Shown here: positions 43,660 through 53,400 of the stretch, piece by piece
Layout of the letters: every line of letters begins with the position of its first letter
Numbering within the stretch: position 1 is the stretch's first letter
Assembly: GCF_002954405.1 (NCBI RefSeq)
Contig: NZ_MQWC01000004.1
Coordinates: 3,102,668 to 3,166,667, forward strand
Reading direction: 5' to 3'
DNA from: Salinibacter sp. 10B
GTDB taxonomy: Bacteria; Bacteroidota; Rhodothermia; Rhodothermales; Salinibacteraceae
Length of the DNA: 64,000 nucleotides
Program-made: the position numbers and the translations under genes
The notes under the pieces: model-generated
The model's database searches: none
What the model was told of the DNA's origin: nothing
What the model saw: the letters and a program-made list of their open reading frames with translations, nothing else

Positions 43660-45285
43660 CTACGGGGTGGGGGGAGGCGACTCGGAGGCGGCCGCCGTTA
43701 GACTCGTCTCCAGCGACTCGCCGGTGCCGATGGAGCGGATGGTGCGGCGGCCGTAGCGTACGCGAATTGGGGTGGCGTCTGCGCTTTCGGCAATGCGGGT
43801 ATTTCCTGCGTACTCCGTTTCCGGAATTGTGAGGGGCTGTCCTACGTGCATGGAAATCGGATAGCCATTGGTGTTGGCCTCCACGAGACGGTCGCGCTCC
43901 ACGTGGTACCGCTCGGCGACCTGTCCCATCGTTTCCCCGGATTGCAGAATATGCTTCAGCGAGGGAGCTCGTTCTTCGGCTGGGAGGGCGGCGTAGTTCT
44001 TGGCAAATGTGTGGTACGTGCCGTAGGGCAGGCGCACATAGTACGGCTCTTCCGAGGGCGGGAGACGGTTGCTCCGCAGCTCCGGATTTAATACCTGAAC
44101 CTTTGTTTTCTTTACTTCCGCCAGGGTGGCCACCTGCTCGATGGTGAGAGCGGCCTCCACGGGCACGTAGTCGAAGGCATAGCGCGGACCGGCCTCCACG
44201 CGCTTGAGGTCAAAGTCCGTGGGATTCGAGAGAATGACGGCCGTGGCGGTAAAGAGGGGGACGTAGTTGCGCGTCTCCTCCGGCAGCTTCTGGTAGATGT
44301 CCCAGAATGAGGGCGTCTCCCCCGTGCGCTGTCGGTACTTGTAGACGTGATACTGCACCACGCCCGGATCGCAGTTGTACCCCGCCAGGGCCAATTGCCA
44401 GTCTCCGAAGCGAGCATACAAGTCTTTCAAATGGCGCGCCGCGGCTCGCGTCGATTTTTCCGGATCGAGGCGTTCATCCACCCAGGGGTCGACCGATAGG
44501 CCGTAACGACGGCCCGTTCGGGCCACGAATTGCCAGATGCCAGCGGCCTGAGCCCGGCTTTGGGCGTGGGGGTTGAGCCCACTCTCAGCAATTGCGAGAT
44601 ACTTCAGTTCGTCCGGCACGCCCTCTTCTGCAAGGATCTGCTCGATCATAGGGAAGTAGGTGGAGGCCCGCCGCAGCCACGGATACAGGTACTGCTGCTT
44701 GTGGTCCAGCAGAAAAGCCATGCTCTCCTTAACAGGACGATTCAGGGTGAGAGGGATTGGCAGATCCTGCTCGCGCAGATCGGAGGGCAGTTCGTCCACG
44801 AGCGAGGCCGGCGCATCGTCGTTGAGGGTTGCAAAGAGGCCGCCGCGCATCGTGTGAATGTCCCCTTCGGGAAGTCGGAGCGTGTCGGGGATGCCATAGC
44901 GCTTCTCGTATTCCGAGGTGAGGGCATGAAAGACCCGGCGGAAGCGTGGGCGATCCGCGAGACTGCGATGATTGAGGAGCGTTCCCAACTCGTCGATGGC
45001 CGTGTGTAAAATTCCCTCGACCCGTTTGGCGTCGTGGGCGGCTTGCGCCTGCATGAGGTCGGCCTGGAGGCGATAGAGTCGCTCGATGCGACGCAAGGCG
45101 TCGGCCTCGGACAGGGTGTCCTGTGAGGCTGGGGGATTGGCGTGAGCGATCGGGCCCGTGCGGGCGAGGGAGTGCGTCCAGGAGGTCTCGGACGTGGGGG
45201 CCGATGGATGTACCGAGTGGTGCCAGAGTGCGGCGAGAACCACCCCACCGATGGCAACGACAAGGAGAAACGTACGCTTCTGCAT
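43660..45285 (-). CDS. MltD-like lytic transglycosylase with LysM domain
   Basis: 541 aa. An N-terminal signal or anchor (MQKRTFLLVVAIGGVVLAAL) is followed by a helical region and the SLT domain (~220-345). The catalytic Glu lies in LAIAESGLNPHAQSRAQAAGIWQF, and the domain also has GYNCDPG and ETRNYVPLF. A LysM domain lies at ~445-490 (HILQSGETMGQVAERYHV; IPETE). It cleaves peptidoglycan glycan strands to 1,6-anhydro products in the periplasm. The C-terminus is a Ser/Pro-rich tail. Confidence 0.92.
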   Translation of the reverse strand: MQKRTFLLVVAIGGVVLAALWHHSVHPSAPTSETSWTHSLARTGPIAHANPPASQDTLSEADALRRIERLYRLQADLMQAQAAHDAKRVEGILHTAIDELGTLLNHRSLADRPRFRRVFHALTSEYEKRYGIPDTLRLPEGDIHTMRGGLFATLNDDAPASLVDELPSDLREQDLPIPLTLNRPVKESMAFLLDHKQQYLYPWLRRASTYFPMIEQILAEEGVPDELKYLAIAESGLNPHAQSRAQAAGIWQFVARTGRRYGLSVDPWVDERLDPEKSTRAAARHLKDLYARFGDWQLALAGYNCDPGVVQYHVYKYRQRTGETPSFWDIYQKLPEETRNYVPLFTATAVILSNPTDFDLKRVEAGPRYAFDYVPVEAALTIEQVATLAEVKKTKVQVLNPELRSNRLPPSEEPYYVRLPYGTYHTFAKNYAALPAEERAPSLKHILQSGETMGQVAERYHVERDRLVEANTNGYPISMHVGQPLTIPETEYAGNTRIAESADATPIRVRYGRRTIRSIGTGESLETSLTAAASESPPPTP

Positions 45286-45687
45286 GGCACCTCCCGCTCC
45301 GTGCGGAGCATCGGTGACGGAATTGCGACGCGGGGTCCAAAAGAGATGACTCCCCTATTTCGAAGTGGAATGAAACGTCGGCGTCCCTTTCATTCCGTAT
45401 GCGCCGCGAAGATTCGACGCAGGTCACAGTAGACCCTTCAGGCACAACGCGTGAATCTGTGACCGGGTTGTAAATCTACCAATTCATGACGCATAAACCG
45501 ATCCAGCGATCCGTGGACGGTCCGTTTCGGAAGAGAGGTTTCTCAAATCTTGGGATTCTGGTTCCCTCTGCGTGTTGATTTGAAGAGAGACTGTTTTGGC
45601 TCTCTCCCCATCCTGTGACCGCAAAACAGTTTCTAAGACGGTCGAGGCGATTGTCCGCTACCTCCGTGTGTCCGGAATCCGCGGCTG
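45286..45687. other. 402-bp gap, no gene recognised
   Basis: This lies between the carboxyltransferase stop and the MltD start, both minus. It should hold the mltD promoter. No convincing small ORF, structured RNA or repeat was seen. Confidence 0.35.
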
Positions 45688-47274
45688 TTACAGGGGCATA
45701 TTGCCGTGTTTTTTGGGCGGATTGTTAACGACCTTGTTCTCCAGCATATCGAAGCCACGGAGGAGACGCCTCCGAGTTTCGCTCGGCTTGATGACATCGT
45801 CCACGTAGCCGTATTCCGCCGCCACGTAGGGAGTCGCAAACGCCTCCCGGTACTGTTCAACAAACTCGTCTTTTGCGGCCTCCGGGTCGTCGGCCTCTTG
45901 AAGCTCATCACGGTAGATAATCTCGACGGCACTTTTGGGCCCCATTACGGCCACCTCGGCGGTGGGCCAGGCAAAGTTGAGGTCACCCCCGATGTGTTTT
46001 GAATTCATGACGTCGTAGGCCCCCCCGTATGCCTTGCGGGTGATGACGGTAATGCGGGGCACGGTGGCCTCGCAAAAGGCGTAGAGCAACTTGGCCCCTT
46101 CCTTGATGATGCCGTTCCACTCCTGGTCGGTGCCGGGCAGAAAGCCGGGCACGTCTTCGAAGACCAGTAGCGGAATGTTGAAGGCGTCGCAGAACCGAAC
46201 AAACCGAGCGCCCTTCACGGAAGCGTCGATGTTGAGCGTGCCCGAGAGTACGGCGGGCTGGTTGGCCACGATGCCGATGGGGCGTCCGCCGAGCCGCGAA
46301 AAGCCGGTGATCAGATTCTCGCCGAAGTCGGGCTGGATCTCGAAGAAGTCGTCTTTGTCGACGATGTGCCGGATCACGTCGCGCATGTCGTAGGGCTTGT
46401 TCGGCTCCTCCGGCACCAGTGCGTCCAGTTCCTCTCCGTCGAGTGCGCTGGAGACCTCATCGCGCGACTGCCGGGGCGGGTCTTCCTCGCAATTCTGCGG
46501 GAGGTAGCTCATGAGGTCCCGAATGCGACGGAGGCAGTCCACGTCGTTCTTGCACGTCACGTGGCTCACGCCGCTCTTGGTCGCGTGGGTGCGTGCCCCG
46601 CCCAGCTCTCCTGCCGTCACGTCTTCCTGCGTCACCGTCTTCACCACGTGCGGCCCCGTCACGAACATGTAGCTGGTGTCCTCCACCATGAACGTGAAGT
46701 CGGTGATGGCCGGGCTGTAAACCGCGCCTCCGGCGCACGGCCCCATGATGGCGGAGATCTGCGGAATGACGCCGGACGCGTCGGTGTTGAGCTTGAAGAT
46801 GTCGGCGTAGCCGCCGAGGCTCTTCACGCCCTCCTGGATGCGCGCACCGCCACTGTCGTTGAGGCCGATGAGGGGCGCCCCATTCTCCAGCGCCTTCTCC
46901 ATCACGTTCACGATCTTGTCCGCGTGTGCCCGGCCGAGCGAGCCGCCGTAGACGGTAAAGTCCTGGCTGAAGACGTAGACGAGCCGCCCGTGGATGGTGC
47001 CGTAGCCCGTCACGACGCCGTCGCCGTACGGCCGGTTCTCGTCAAGGTCGAAGTTGGTCTCCTGGTGTCGAACGAACGTGCCCAGCTCTTCGAACGACCC
47101 GTCGTCGAGCAGAATGTCGAGGCGCTCGCGGGCGGTGAGCTTGTCCTTTTCGTGTTGCCGTTCGATGCGTGCGTCTCCGCCTCCCTTGGCGGCCTCTTCG
47201 CGGCGGTGCTGGAGATCCTCGTACAGCTCTCGGTGGGTCTGGGCATCAGTGGTGGAGGAGGTGGGGGCGCTCAT
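45688..47274 (-). CDS. Acyl-CoA carboxylase carboxyltransferase (propionyl-CoA carboxylase beta-like)
   Basis: 528 aa from ATG 47274; a longer start at 47346 adds a non-conserved leader. Two crotonase-fold halves are visible: [17 protein letters not shown] and [19 protein letters not shown] in the first, and [15 protein letters not shown] with [18 protein letters not shown] in the second. It transfers carboxyl from carboxybiotin to propionyl- or acetyl-CoA. The biotin carboxylase/BCCP (alpha) partner is not in the window. The acyl specificity is not proven. Confidence 0.93.
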   Translation of the reverse strand: MSAPTSSTTDAQTHRELYEDLQHRREEAAKGGGDARIERQHEKDKLTARERLDILLDDGSFEELGTFVRHQETNFDLDENRPYGDGVVTGYGTIHGRLVYVFSQDFTVYGGSLGRAHADKIVNVMEKALENGAPLIGLNDSGGARIQEGVKSLGGYADIFKLNTDASGVIPQISAIMGPCAGGAVYSPAITDFTFMVEDTSYMFVTGPHVVKTVTQEDVTAGELGGARTHATKSGVSHVTCKNDVDCLRRIRDLMSYLPQNCEEDPPRQSRDEVSSALDGEELDALVPEEPNKPYDMRDVIRHIVDKDDFFEIQPDFGENLITGFSRLGGRPIGIVANQPAVLSGTLNIDASVKGARFVRFCDAFNIPLLVFEDVPGFLPGTDQEWNGIIKEGAKLLYAFCEATVPRITVITRKAYGGAYDVMNSKHIGGDLNFAWPTAEVAVMGPKSAVEIIYRDELQEADDPEAAKDEFVEQYREAFATPYVAAEYGYVDDVIKPSETRRRLLRGFDMLENKVVNNPPKKHGNMPL

Positions 47275-47609
47275 AAGAGAAGAGGACGATCGTGAACGAG
47301 AGAAGACAGAAAGGAGGGTGAGGGATGAAAGTAAGAGCCACGGCATCCTTCCTCAACGAATCCCTGCTGAGCATGTCCGTCCCGCTCCCGCTTTTCTTGC
47401 GAAGAGGGCCATGCTCGGGGGGACTCCGATTGGAGGGACGGTGTGGTCCAAGCCGTTTTCCCGCGGTACTGTCCCGCCGATAGGCACCCAATACGGTATT
47501 ACGCCCCCGTTGCACTTAGGAATGGGTACTGGAGAGGGGCTCCGTGTCGTCGCGACGCAAACAAAGCATCGTTAAGTACACAATCCTTTCTGAAAACCTC
47601 TTCACTCCC
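47275..47609. other. Divergent promoter region, no gene recognised
   Basis: 335 bp between the carboxyltransferase (minus) and the FAS1/CHRD lipoprotein (plus). A small dyad AATAC-G-GTATT lies at 47490-47500. Confidence 0.3.
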
Positions 47610-49373
47610 ATGAGATCATACTCAAACACAGCCCTTCTCCCCCACCGGCGCCTATGGGCCGGGCTGCAGGTTCTCCTGCTTGCCTTCGCCCTCGTCATCG
47701 TAGGCTGCGACAGCAACGGGGACATGGATGACGATAACGGCGATGATTCCGAACCCGCAACGACCCTCACCGATGCGGTAACGGGCAGCGATAACCTTAG
47801 TACTCTTGCCACGGCGTTGCAGGCCACCGATCGGGCCAGCGTCCTGGACGACACGGCCGAAACCTTTACGGTGTTTGCGCCCTCCAACGCGGCCTTTGAG
47901 TCGTACGACGTTGACTTCCTAACAAGCAACGCGGATCTGCTCGGGTCTGTGTTGGACTATCACGTCGTGCAAGGGGCTGCTGTCCTGTCCGGCGACCTCG
48001 AAGATGGGGACACCTTCACGACCGTCACCGAAGAAGAGATTGAGGTCAGCATCGATGACGACGGCAACGTCTTCGTCGAGGGGGCTCCGGTAACGAGTGC
48101 CGACATCGAAACTGACAACGGCGTGGCCCATGTGATCGGCGACGTTCTGCTGACCAACCGCACCGCCGCTGAGCGGCTGCAGGTGACGACTGCGACCGAG
48201 CAGCTCTACCAGGCCCTGCAGAACGCCGAATTGGTGCAGGCCTTCGAGAGTGCGGACAACACCTGGACCACGTTTGCGCCCAACAACGCCGCGTTCGAAA
48301 ACGCGGACCTCAGTGGCTTTAGCGACAACGAGGTCCAGCAGATTCTCCAGTACCACGTGCTCGACGGCATCACCGACGCCGAGTCCCTCGTCCAGATGCT
48401 GTCGCAGAGCGACAACGGCGAGATCTCCGTCCCCACCCTGCAGGGGGAAGAGGTGACGATCACGCAGCGAGAAGACGGCACCATCGTGTTCAACGGCGGC
48501 GAGGCCACACTGAATCTCGACCGCGTGGATCAGCGGGCGAGCAACGGCATTATCCACCTCATTGACGGAATTCTCGTGCCGCCCAGCTTTACGAAGAGCG
48601 TGAGCTACGAATTGGCGGCTCAGTCCAACGAGGGCGCTATTTCCGAGGGAGTGAATGGGACCGTCACCTTCTGGGAGGTCAGTGAGAGCCAGACGGCGGT
48701 AACGCTGGAGCTTGAGAACGGGGCAACGAATACTCAGGTCGCTCACCCAGCACACATTCACGCCAATTCGGTCTCTGAGGGCGGCGGGATCGAGATTTAC
48801 CTGACCCCGATTGACGGCAGCGGCGGCGGAGGAACCAGCGCTCGCCTCGTGAACCGCCCGTTCGAGGAGCTTGCCAACTTCAACGGATACGTCAACATCC
48901 ACGAGAGCACGTCGAGTCTGGGCACGGTGGTCTCGCAGGGCAACATCGGCGCCAACGCCGAAGGAACCCTCGCAGCCGGCCTGGACCTCGTGGACAACGG
49001 ACGGTCGACGACCTTTTCGCTGTCGGCCAACAGTAACAATGGCAACCTGGCCCCGAACGGCATCCCGGGCGAGGTGACGCTCATTGAGCTGACCGACGGC
49101 ATGACGTACGCACAGGTGTCCCTGCAGCCCGGCGGCGATGGCTCAACGGGCGCCGACGTCTCGCATCCGGCCCACATCCACAATAATTCGGACGGCAACA
49201 TTGCGTACTACCTCAGTCCGATCGATGGGAAAGACACGGAGGCTCGGAGCGGTAAGCTCATCGGGGAATCGTATGACACGCTCGTTGGGTTCGACGGGTA
49301 CGTCAACGTGCACGAGAGCATTCCGAACATCCAGTACATCGTCTCACAGGGCAACGTGAGTACTGGTAGCTAA
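47610..49373 (+). CDS. Lipoprotein with two fasciclin (FAS1) and two CHRD domains
   Basis: 587 aa from ATG 47610. A lipobox (VIVGCDS, Cys near 33) ends the signal peptide, then an acidic linker. FAS1 domains lie at about 50-190 and 195-330 (FTVFAPSNAAFESYD with VLDYHVVQG; TTFAPNNAAFENAD with ILQYHVLDG). Two CHRD domains follow at ~335-460 and ~465-585, each with an HPAHIH motif and a GYVNIHES/GYVNVHES end. Both modules are adhesion or matrix-type, so a surface or outer-membrane-linked adhesive role is inferred. Strongly acidic. A good terminator follows. Confidence 0.9.
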   Translation: MRSYSNTALLPHRRLWAGLQVLLLAFALVIVGCDSNGDMDDDNGDDSEPATTLTDAVTGSDNLSTLATALQATDRASVLDDTAETFTVFAPSNAAFESYDVDFLTSNADLLGSVLDYHVVQGAAVLSGDLEDGDTFTTVTEEEIEVSIDDDGNVFVEGAPVTSADIETDNGVAHVIGDVLLTNRTAAERLQVTTATEQLYQALQNAELVQAFESADNTWTTFAPNNAAFENADLSGFSDNEVQQILQYHVLDGITDAESLVQMLSQSDNGEISVPTLQGEEVTITQREDGTIVFNGGEATLNLDRVDQRASNGIIHLIDGILVPPSFTKSVSYELAAQSNEGAISEGVNGTVTFWEVSESQTAVTLELENGATNTQVAHPAHIHANSVSEGGGIEIYLTPIDGSGGGGTSARLVNRPFEELANFNGYVNIHESTSSLGTVVSQGNIGANAEGTLAAGLDLVDNGRSTTFSLSANSNNGNLAPNGIPGEVTLIELTDGMTYAQVSLQPGGDGSTGADVSHPAHIHNNSDGNIAYYLSPIDGKDTEARSGKLIGESYDTLVGFDGYVNVHESIPNIQYIVSQGNVSTGS

Positions 49374-49401
49374 GGACAAAGTCCTCAGTCGAGAGGGTCT
49401 T

Positions 49402-49444
49402 GCCCGCCCACCGTTCCGTCCGGAATGGAGGGCGGGCTTTTTTT
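49402..49444 (+). terminator. Rho-independent terminator after the FAS1/CHRD gene
   Basis: GCCCGCCC at 49402-49409 pairs with GGGCGGGC, with further pairing of GTTCC/GGAAT inside, followed by TTTTTTT (from ~49438). Confidence 0.92.
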
Positions 49445-49527
49445 GTGGGGGAGGCGCAGGCCACGTCCAGACGACGGCATTTTTGATTGTGAGTACTTCA
49501 GATGGGAGCCGGAGGCATCTCTCTCCA

Positions 49528-50010
49528 TTACCCGCGCTGGTAGGTGCCCACGTGCTCCGCTTTTGTGGAGACGTGCCCGTCGAGGACGGTCATCACCTTG
49601 GCCCGATCGGCGCCGGCAGAAAGGTCGAGAGGCGAGGGGAGGGCGTACAGGGTGAAGACATACCGGTGCGTTTCGCCGATCGGAGGACAGGGGCCACCGT
49701 AGCCCACGTCCCCAAAGTCGTTCATGCCTTCTCGGGGCGTCAGGGACTCGGTGTCCACCCGAGGGTCTCCAGCACCATACGCTCGGGGCAAGGAGGTGAC
49801 GCTCGGCGGGAGGTTGAAAAGAATCCAGTGTGTGAATGCACCGGTTCCCGGAGCATCGGGGTCGTCAACAACCAGGGCAAGGCTCTCGGTCGCCTTGGGA
49901 GGAGGACGCCACGACAAGGGAGGGGAGACGTCTTCCCCGTCGCAGGTATACTCTGCTGGAATGGAGGCAGCGGGGGCGAACGGAACGGAGGTAAACTGAA
50001 AATCGGACAT
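49528..50010 (-). CDS. YbhB/YbcL-family PEBP (Raf-kinase-inhibitor-like) protein
   Basis: 160 aa. PEBP motifs are visible: CDGEDVSPPLSW (~23-34), LALVVDDPDAP with FTHWILFNLPP (~45-70), and YGGPCPPIGETHRYVFTLYAL (~104-124), which form the anion-binding pocket. No signal peptide, so cytosolic. Function of bacterial PEBPs is mostly undefined. It is transcribed away from the large FG-GAP protein and ends 150 bp from the terminator of the FAS1 gene. Confidence 0.92.
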   Translation of the reverse strand: MSDFQFTSVPFAPAASIPAEYTCDGEDVSPPLSWRPPPKATESLALVVDDPDAPGTGAFTHWILFNLPPSVTSLPRAYGAGDPRVDTESLTPREGMNDFGDVGYGGPCPPIGETHRYVFTLYALPSPLDLSAGADRAKVMTVLDGHVSTKAEHVGTYQRG

Positions 50011-50462
50011 GACGACTCAGCAGATTGGGCAAAAGAACCGATGAGAATCCGTCGCCAGACGCAACACCGTCTTGCTAGTGAAGAGGTCTGGAACGTCTCT
50101 TCATGGAAACTACATGTCCGCTCCAGCCAGTGTTTTTCGTTTTCAGTACCTCCGCCCGTTTTTCGGAAACGTTCAGAGATGGGATCGACCGCAGGGGCCG
50201 GTCCGACCCCGGAGGGCGTCGGCTCTCCTTGTTCGCGTAGGGAGGTCTTGCCGCTCGGTCGCTGAGAATGTTCAGTTCGGGACGCGCTTTCTCCGGGTGG
50301 TGGGAGAGATCGGCTCGCGGATCGACGCCCCGGTCGTACGTCATGCTCCGATTTGGGGCGTCCAGGTCGTCGTGCTTGGTCACCTCTTGTTGTCGACGAT
50401 CCTCGCGAGAACGGAAATCGGTTCCTTTTCGTCTCTTTTCCGTCAGCGCACCTCTCGGGATC
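50011..50462. other. 452-bp divergent region, no gene recognised
   Basis: This lies between the PEBP gene (minus) and the FG-GAP protein (plus). The frame of the large protein stays open upstream to an ATG at 50268, but the signal peptide begins at 50463, so the upstream part is treated as untranslated. Confidence 0.4.
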
Positions 50463-53400
50463 ATGGATTGTTTTTCGTTGCGCGATCTGCTCGGCTCACC
50501 AGCCTATTCGCGTGCAGGAATTATTGCGGCCGTGCTTCTGCTGTTGGGAGGGACGAGCCTTCTTCGGGCTCAGACCATTACCGCCCTACATCCGGAAAGT
50601 GGGACGTCCGGCACGTCGGTGCGCATCTACGGAAGCGGCTTTGGGGCGACCCCGAGCGAGAACACTGTCCGATTTGCGGATGTCACGGCGCCAGTGGACA
50701 GTGTGGGGGATGGGGTTCTCTACGCCCGGGTTCCCAGCGGAATTAGTGGAGTCGTGTCGGTATCGGTCACGGTCGGGGGGAGCACGGGGGCCGCTGCACA
50801 GCGATTCTCGGTGGTAGCGGGCGGAGGGGGGCGCTTTGCGCCATTTGGAGCAGGCATCGCCGGGGTCCAGTACGGCGACGCTGATCTCGGAGACGTGAAT
50901 GGCGATGGGCGCTTGGACCTCGTTGTGGTTGGCAGCGATGGGTCGGCTCCGTCGACTACTCTCTACCTCAATCAAGGAGGGGGCGACTTTACGGTGGCCG
51001 ATGCGGGGCTCGTCGACGTGACAGGGCGCGACGGGACGGGGGCGTCAGTGGGGTTCGGGGACGTTGACAACGATGGCGCCCTTGATCTGCTCGTGGTTGG
51101 ATCCGACGGAAGCATTCCGACCGCAACGCTCTATCTCAACGATGGAGCCGGGAATTTTTCGCCTGCAGGAGTCGGAATTGGAGGGGTGACGAACAGCTCG
51201 GCCGACATGGGGGATGTCGACAACGATGGGGATCTCGATCTTGTGGTTACGGGAGTGACGAGTGACAATATTCGGACCACCATGCTCTACATAAATCAAG
51301 GGGGAGGCGACCTCATCCAATCCGATGTGCAACTCCAGGGGGTGTCTGCAGGCACGTCTACGTTCGGAGACGTTGACAATGACGGCGATCTTGATCTGCT
51401 CGTGACGGGGCGCTCCGCTGAGGACAGCTACTCGACCACCCTCTACAAAAACGACGGCTCGGGGAACTTTACGGTTGCTGAGACGGGCCTGCCGGCCGTC
51501 GCACGTGGATCTGCCGACTTCGGGGACGTGGATGCGGACGGGGACCTCGACCTCGTCCTTACGGGGGAGCAAGCAGAGCAGTCGGGGTCCGCAATGCTTT
51601 TTGAGAATGACGGAACGGGCACCTTCACGCCGGCGAGCGAGCTACCTGCAGGTGTGGCGCTCGGCTCCTCCACCTTCGGCGATTTTGACGGGGATGGGGC
51701 GGCAGATCTAGTCCTCACGGGACGTGATGGGACGTCTACCCCAACGACACTTCTGTACAGAAATGCGGGGAAGGGAAGCTTTTCGCTTCATACCGATAGC
51801 CTCACGGCCGTTGAATACAGCACGTCGGATTGGGGGGATCTTGACGGGGATGGGACCCTGGATCTCGTGGTAACGGGCGACACGACAGGAGATGGAGGGC
51901 CAACGGCGACCCTCTACCAGAATGGGGGCGAATTCATCCCGCCCGCGATAGGGGTGGACTCATCGGCGTTGACCGACACCGTGGCCGCCGGCGAGTCGAG
52001 GACGCAGTCCATTCAGATTGAGAACATTGCTTCTGACTCGGCGGCCGCGGCCTTACAGTTCAATGCATTCGTGACGGCCTCCGATGGGGATAGCACGTCC
52101 AAGCTGCTCCGGGCAACGAGAAGAGTAGACGAGTGGCCGCTGCCGGTTGAGACGAGCGGTGAACCCGTTTCTTTCTCCCCGCCTGGACCCAAGTCGCACA
52201 GCGACGAGCCCCCGCTTTTTCTCGATGACCCCGTCGCGACTGACACCGCAACCGTCAATCTCGACCAGGTTCGAATGGGCATCTCCGGAGAGCAGATCAA
52301 TGTGGTGTTGGAGCACGCTCAGCCGGTGGATACGAGCAACTACGCCTTCAGTCTGTCGTTTGACGTCGATCAGGATACCTCTACCGGTGTTGAGTATCAG
52401 GTCGTGGGGGCCGACCTTGGATCGGGGGGCATTTTCCTTTCTGAAACCACATCTGACGGGACCGTCACCGAGCTGCCGGTGGCAGTCGATAGCTCAGCCG
52501 TACACTTCTCGGTCCCGTTGTCCTTCATTGAAGGAACGCTGCCGATGAACGTAAGCGGTGCTGTCGGCACCTCCGATTATCCGAGTGACTGGTTTCCCAA
52601 TCAGGGGAGTGCCCCGCTTGGAAGTGTGGAGTGGTTATCGCTGTCTCCCACCTCCGGGTCGTTGGATCCCGGCGTATCCGTGGAAATGGAGGCCACCATG
52701 ACCACGGATGTGCTTCCTCCTGACACCACCGTTTACGGCGCAGTTCACATTTTGAGCAATGATCCTCTCCAGGAGAGTGTGGAGATTCCGGTTACCCTGC
52801 GGGTGAAGGGAGAGGCTGTTTTATCGGCTCGTCGCGACTCCGTGGCGATTGGGCGGGGGCAGGTCGGGACGAATGCATCGGAGGTGCGTCTCGTTTTTGA
52901 GAATACGGGAAGTGGGGAGGCTACCGGATTGACACTGACCCTCGACAATCGAGCGGACTACACAATTCTTGACGACACTGGGGAAGAAACGCTCCCCCCA
53001 GGAAGCACCCGTACGGCCCGGGTCGCCTTTCATCCTGATGAGGCAGGGACCGGACAGACCGCGGCGGTTACGCTGACATCGCCGGTGGGCACTCAGGCAA
53101 CGACGGTGCTAACCGGGACGGGGGTCGATGCCCAGGTAACGACGCAGACCGATCGGGAGGCAGCTCCACGAGGAGAGCCGATCGGAATCTCCGTCACCCC
53201 GCAAGGTCCGTTCGAGCCCACGAGGCGTCGCCTCTACGCCCGTCAGGGGGGAGGGCAAGAGTATCAAGTGCAGACGGATTCGTCTCAGATTGCCGAGGCG
53301 CTCGTGACGAGGCAGGGAGTGGACTACTACGTGGTTCTCCAGGAGGGCGATTTTTCGGTTGTGGTGCCGGGAGGAACGGAGGCGGCCGCTCAGGACGATC

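Noticed and set aside
50880-51900. DNA-level repeats suggesting a repeat array
   Set aside because: They encode FG-GAP/VCBS protein repeats in one frame; the periodicity is coding.
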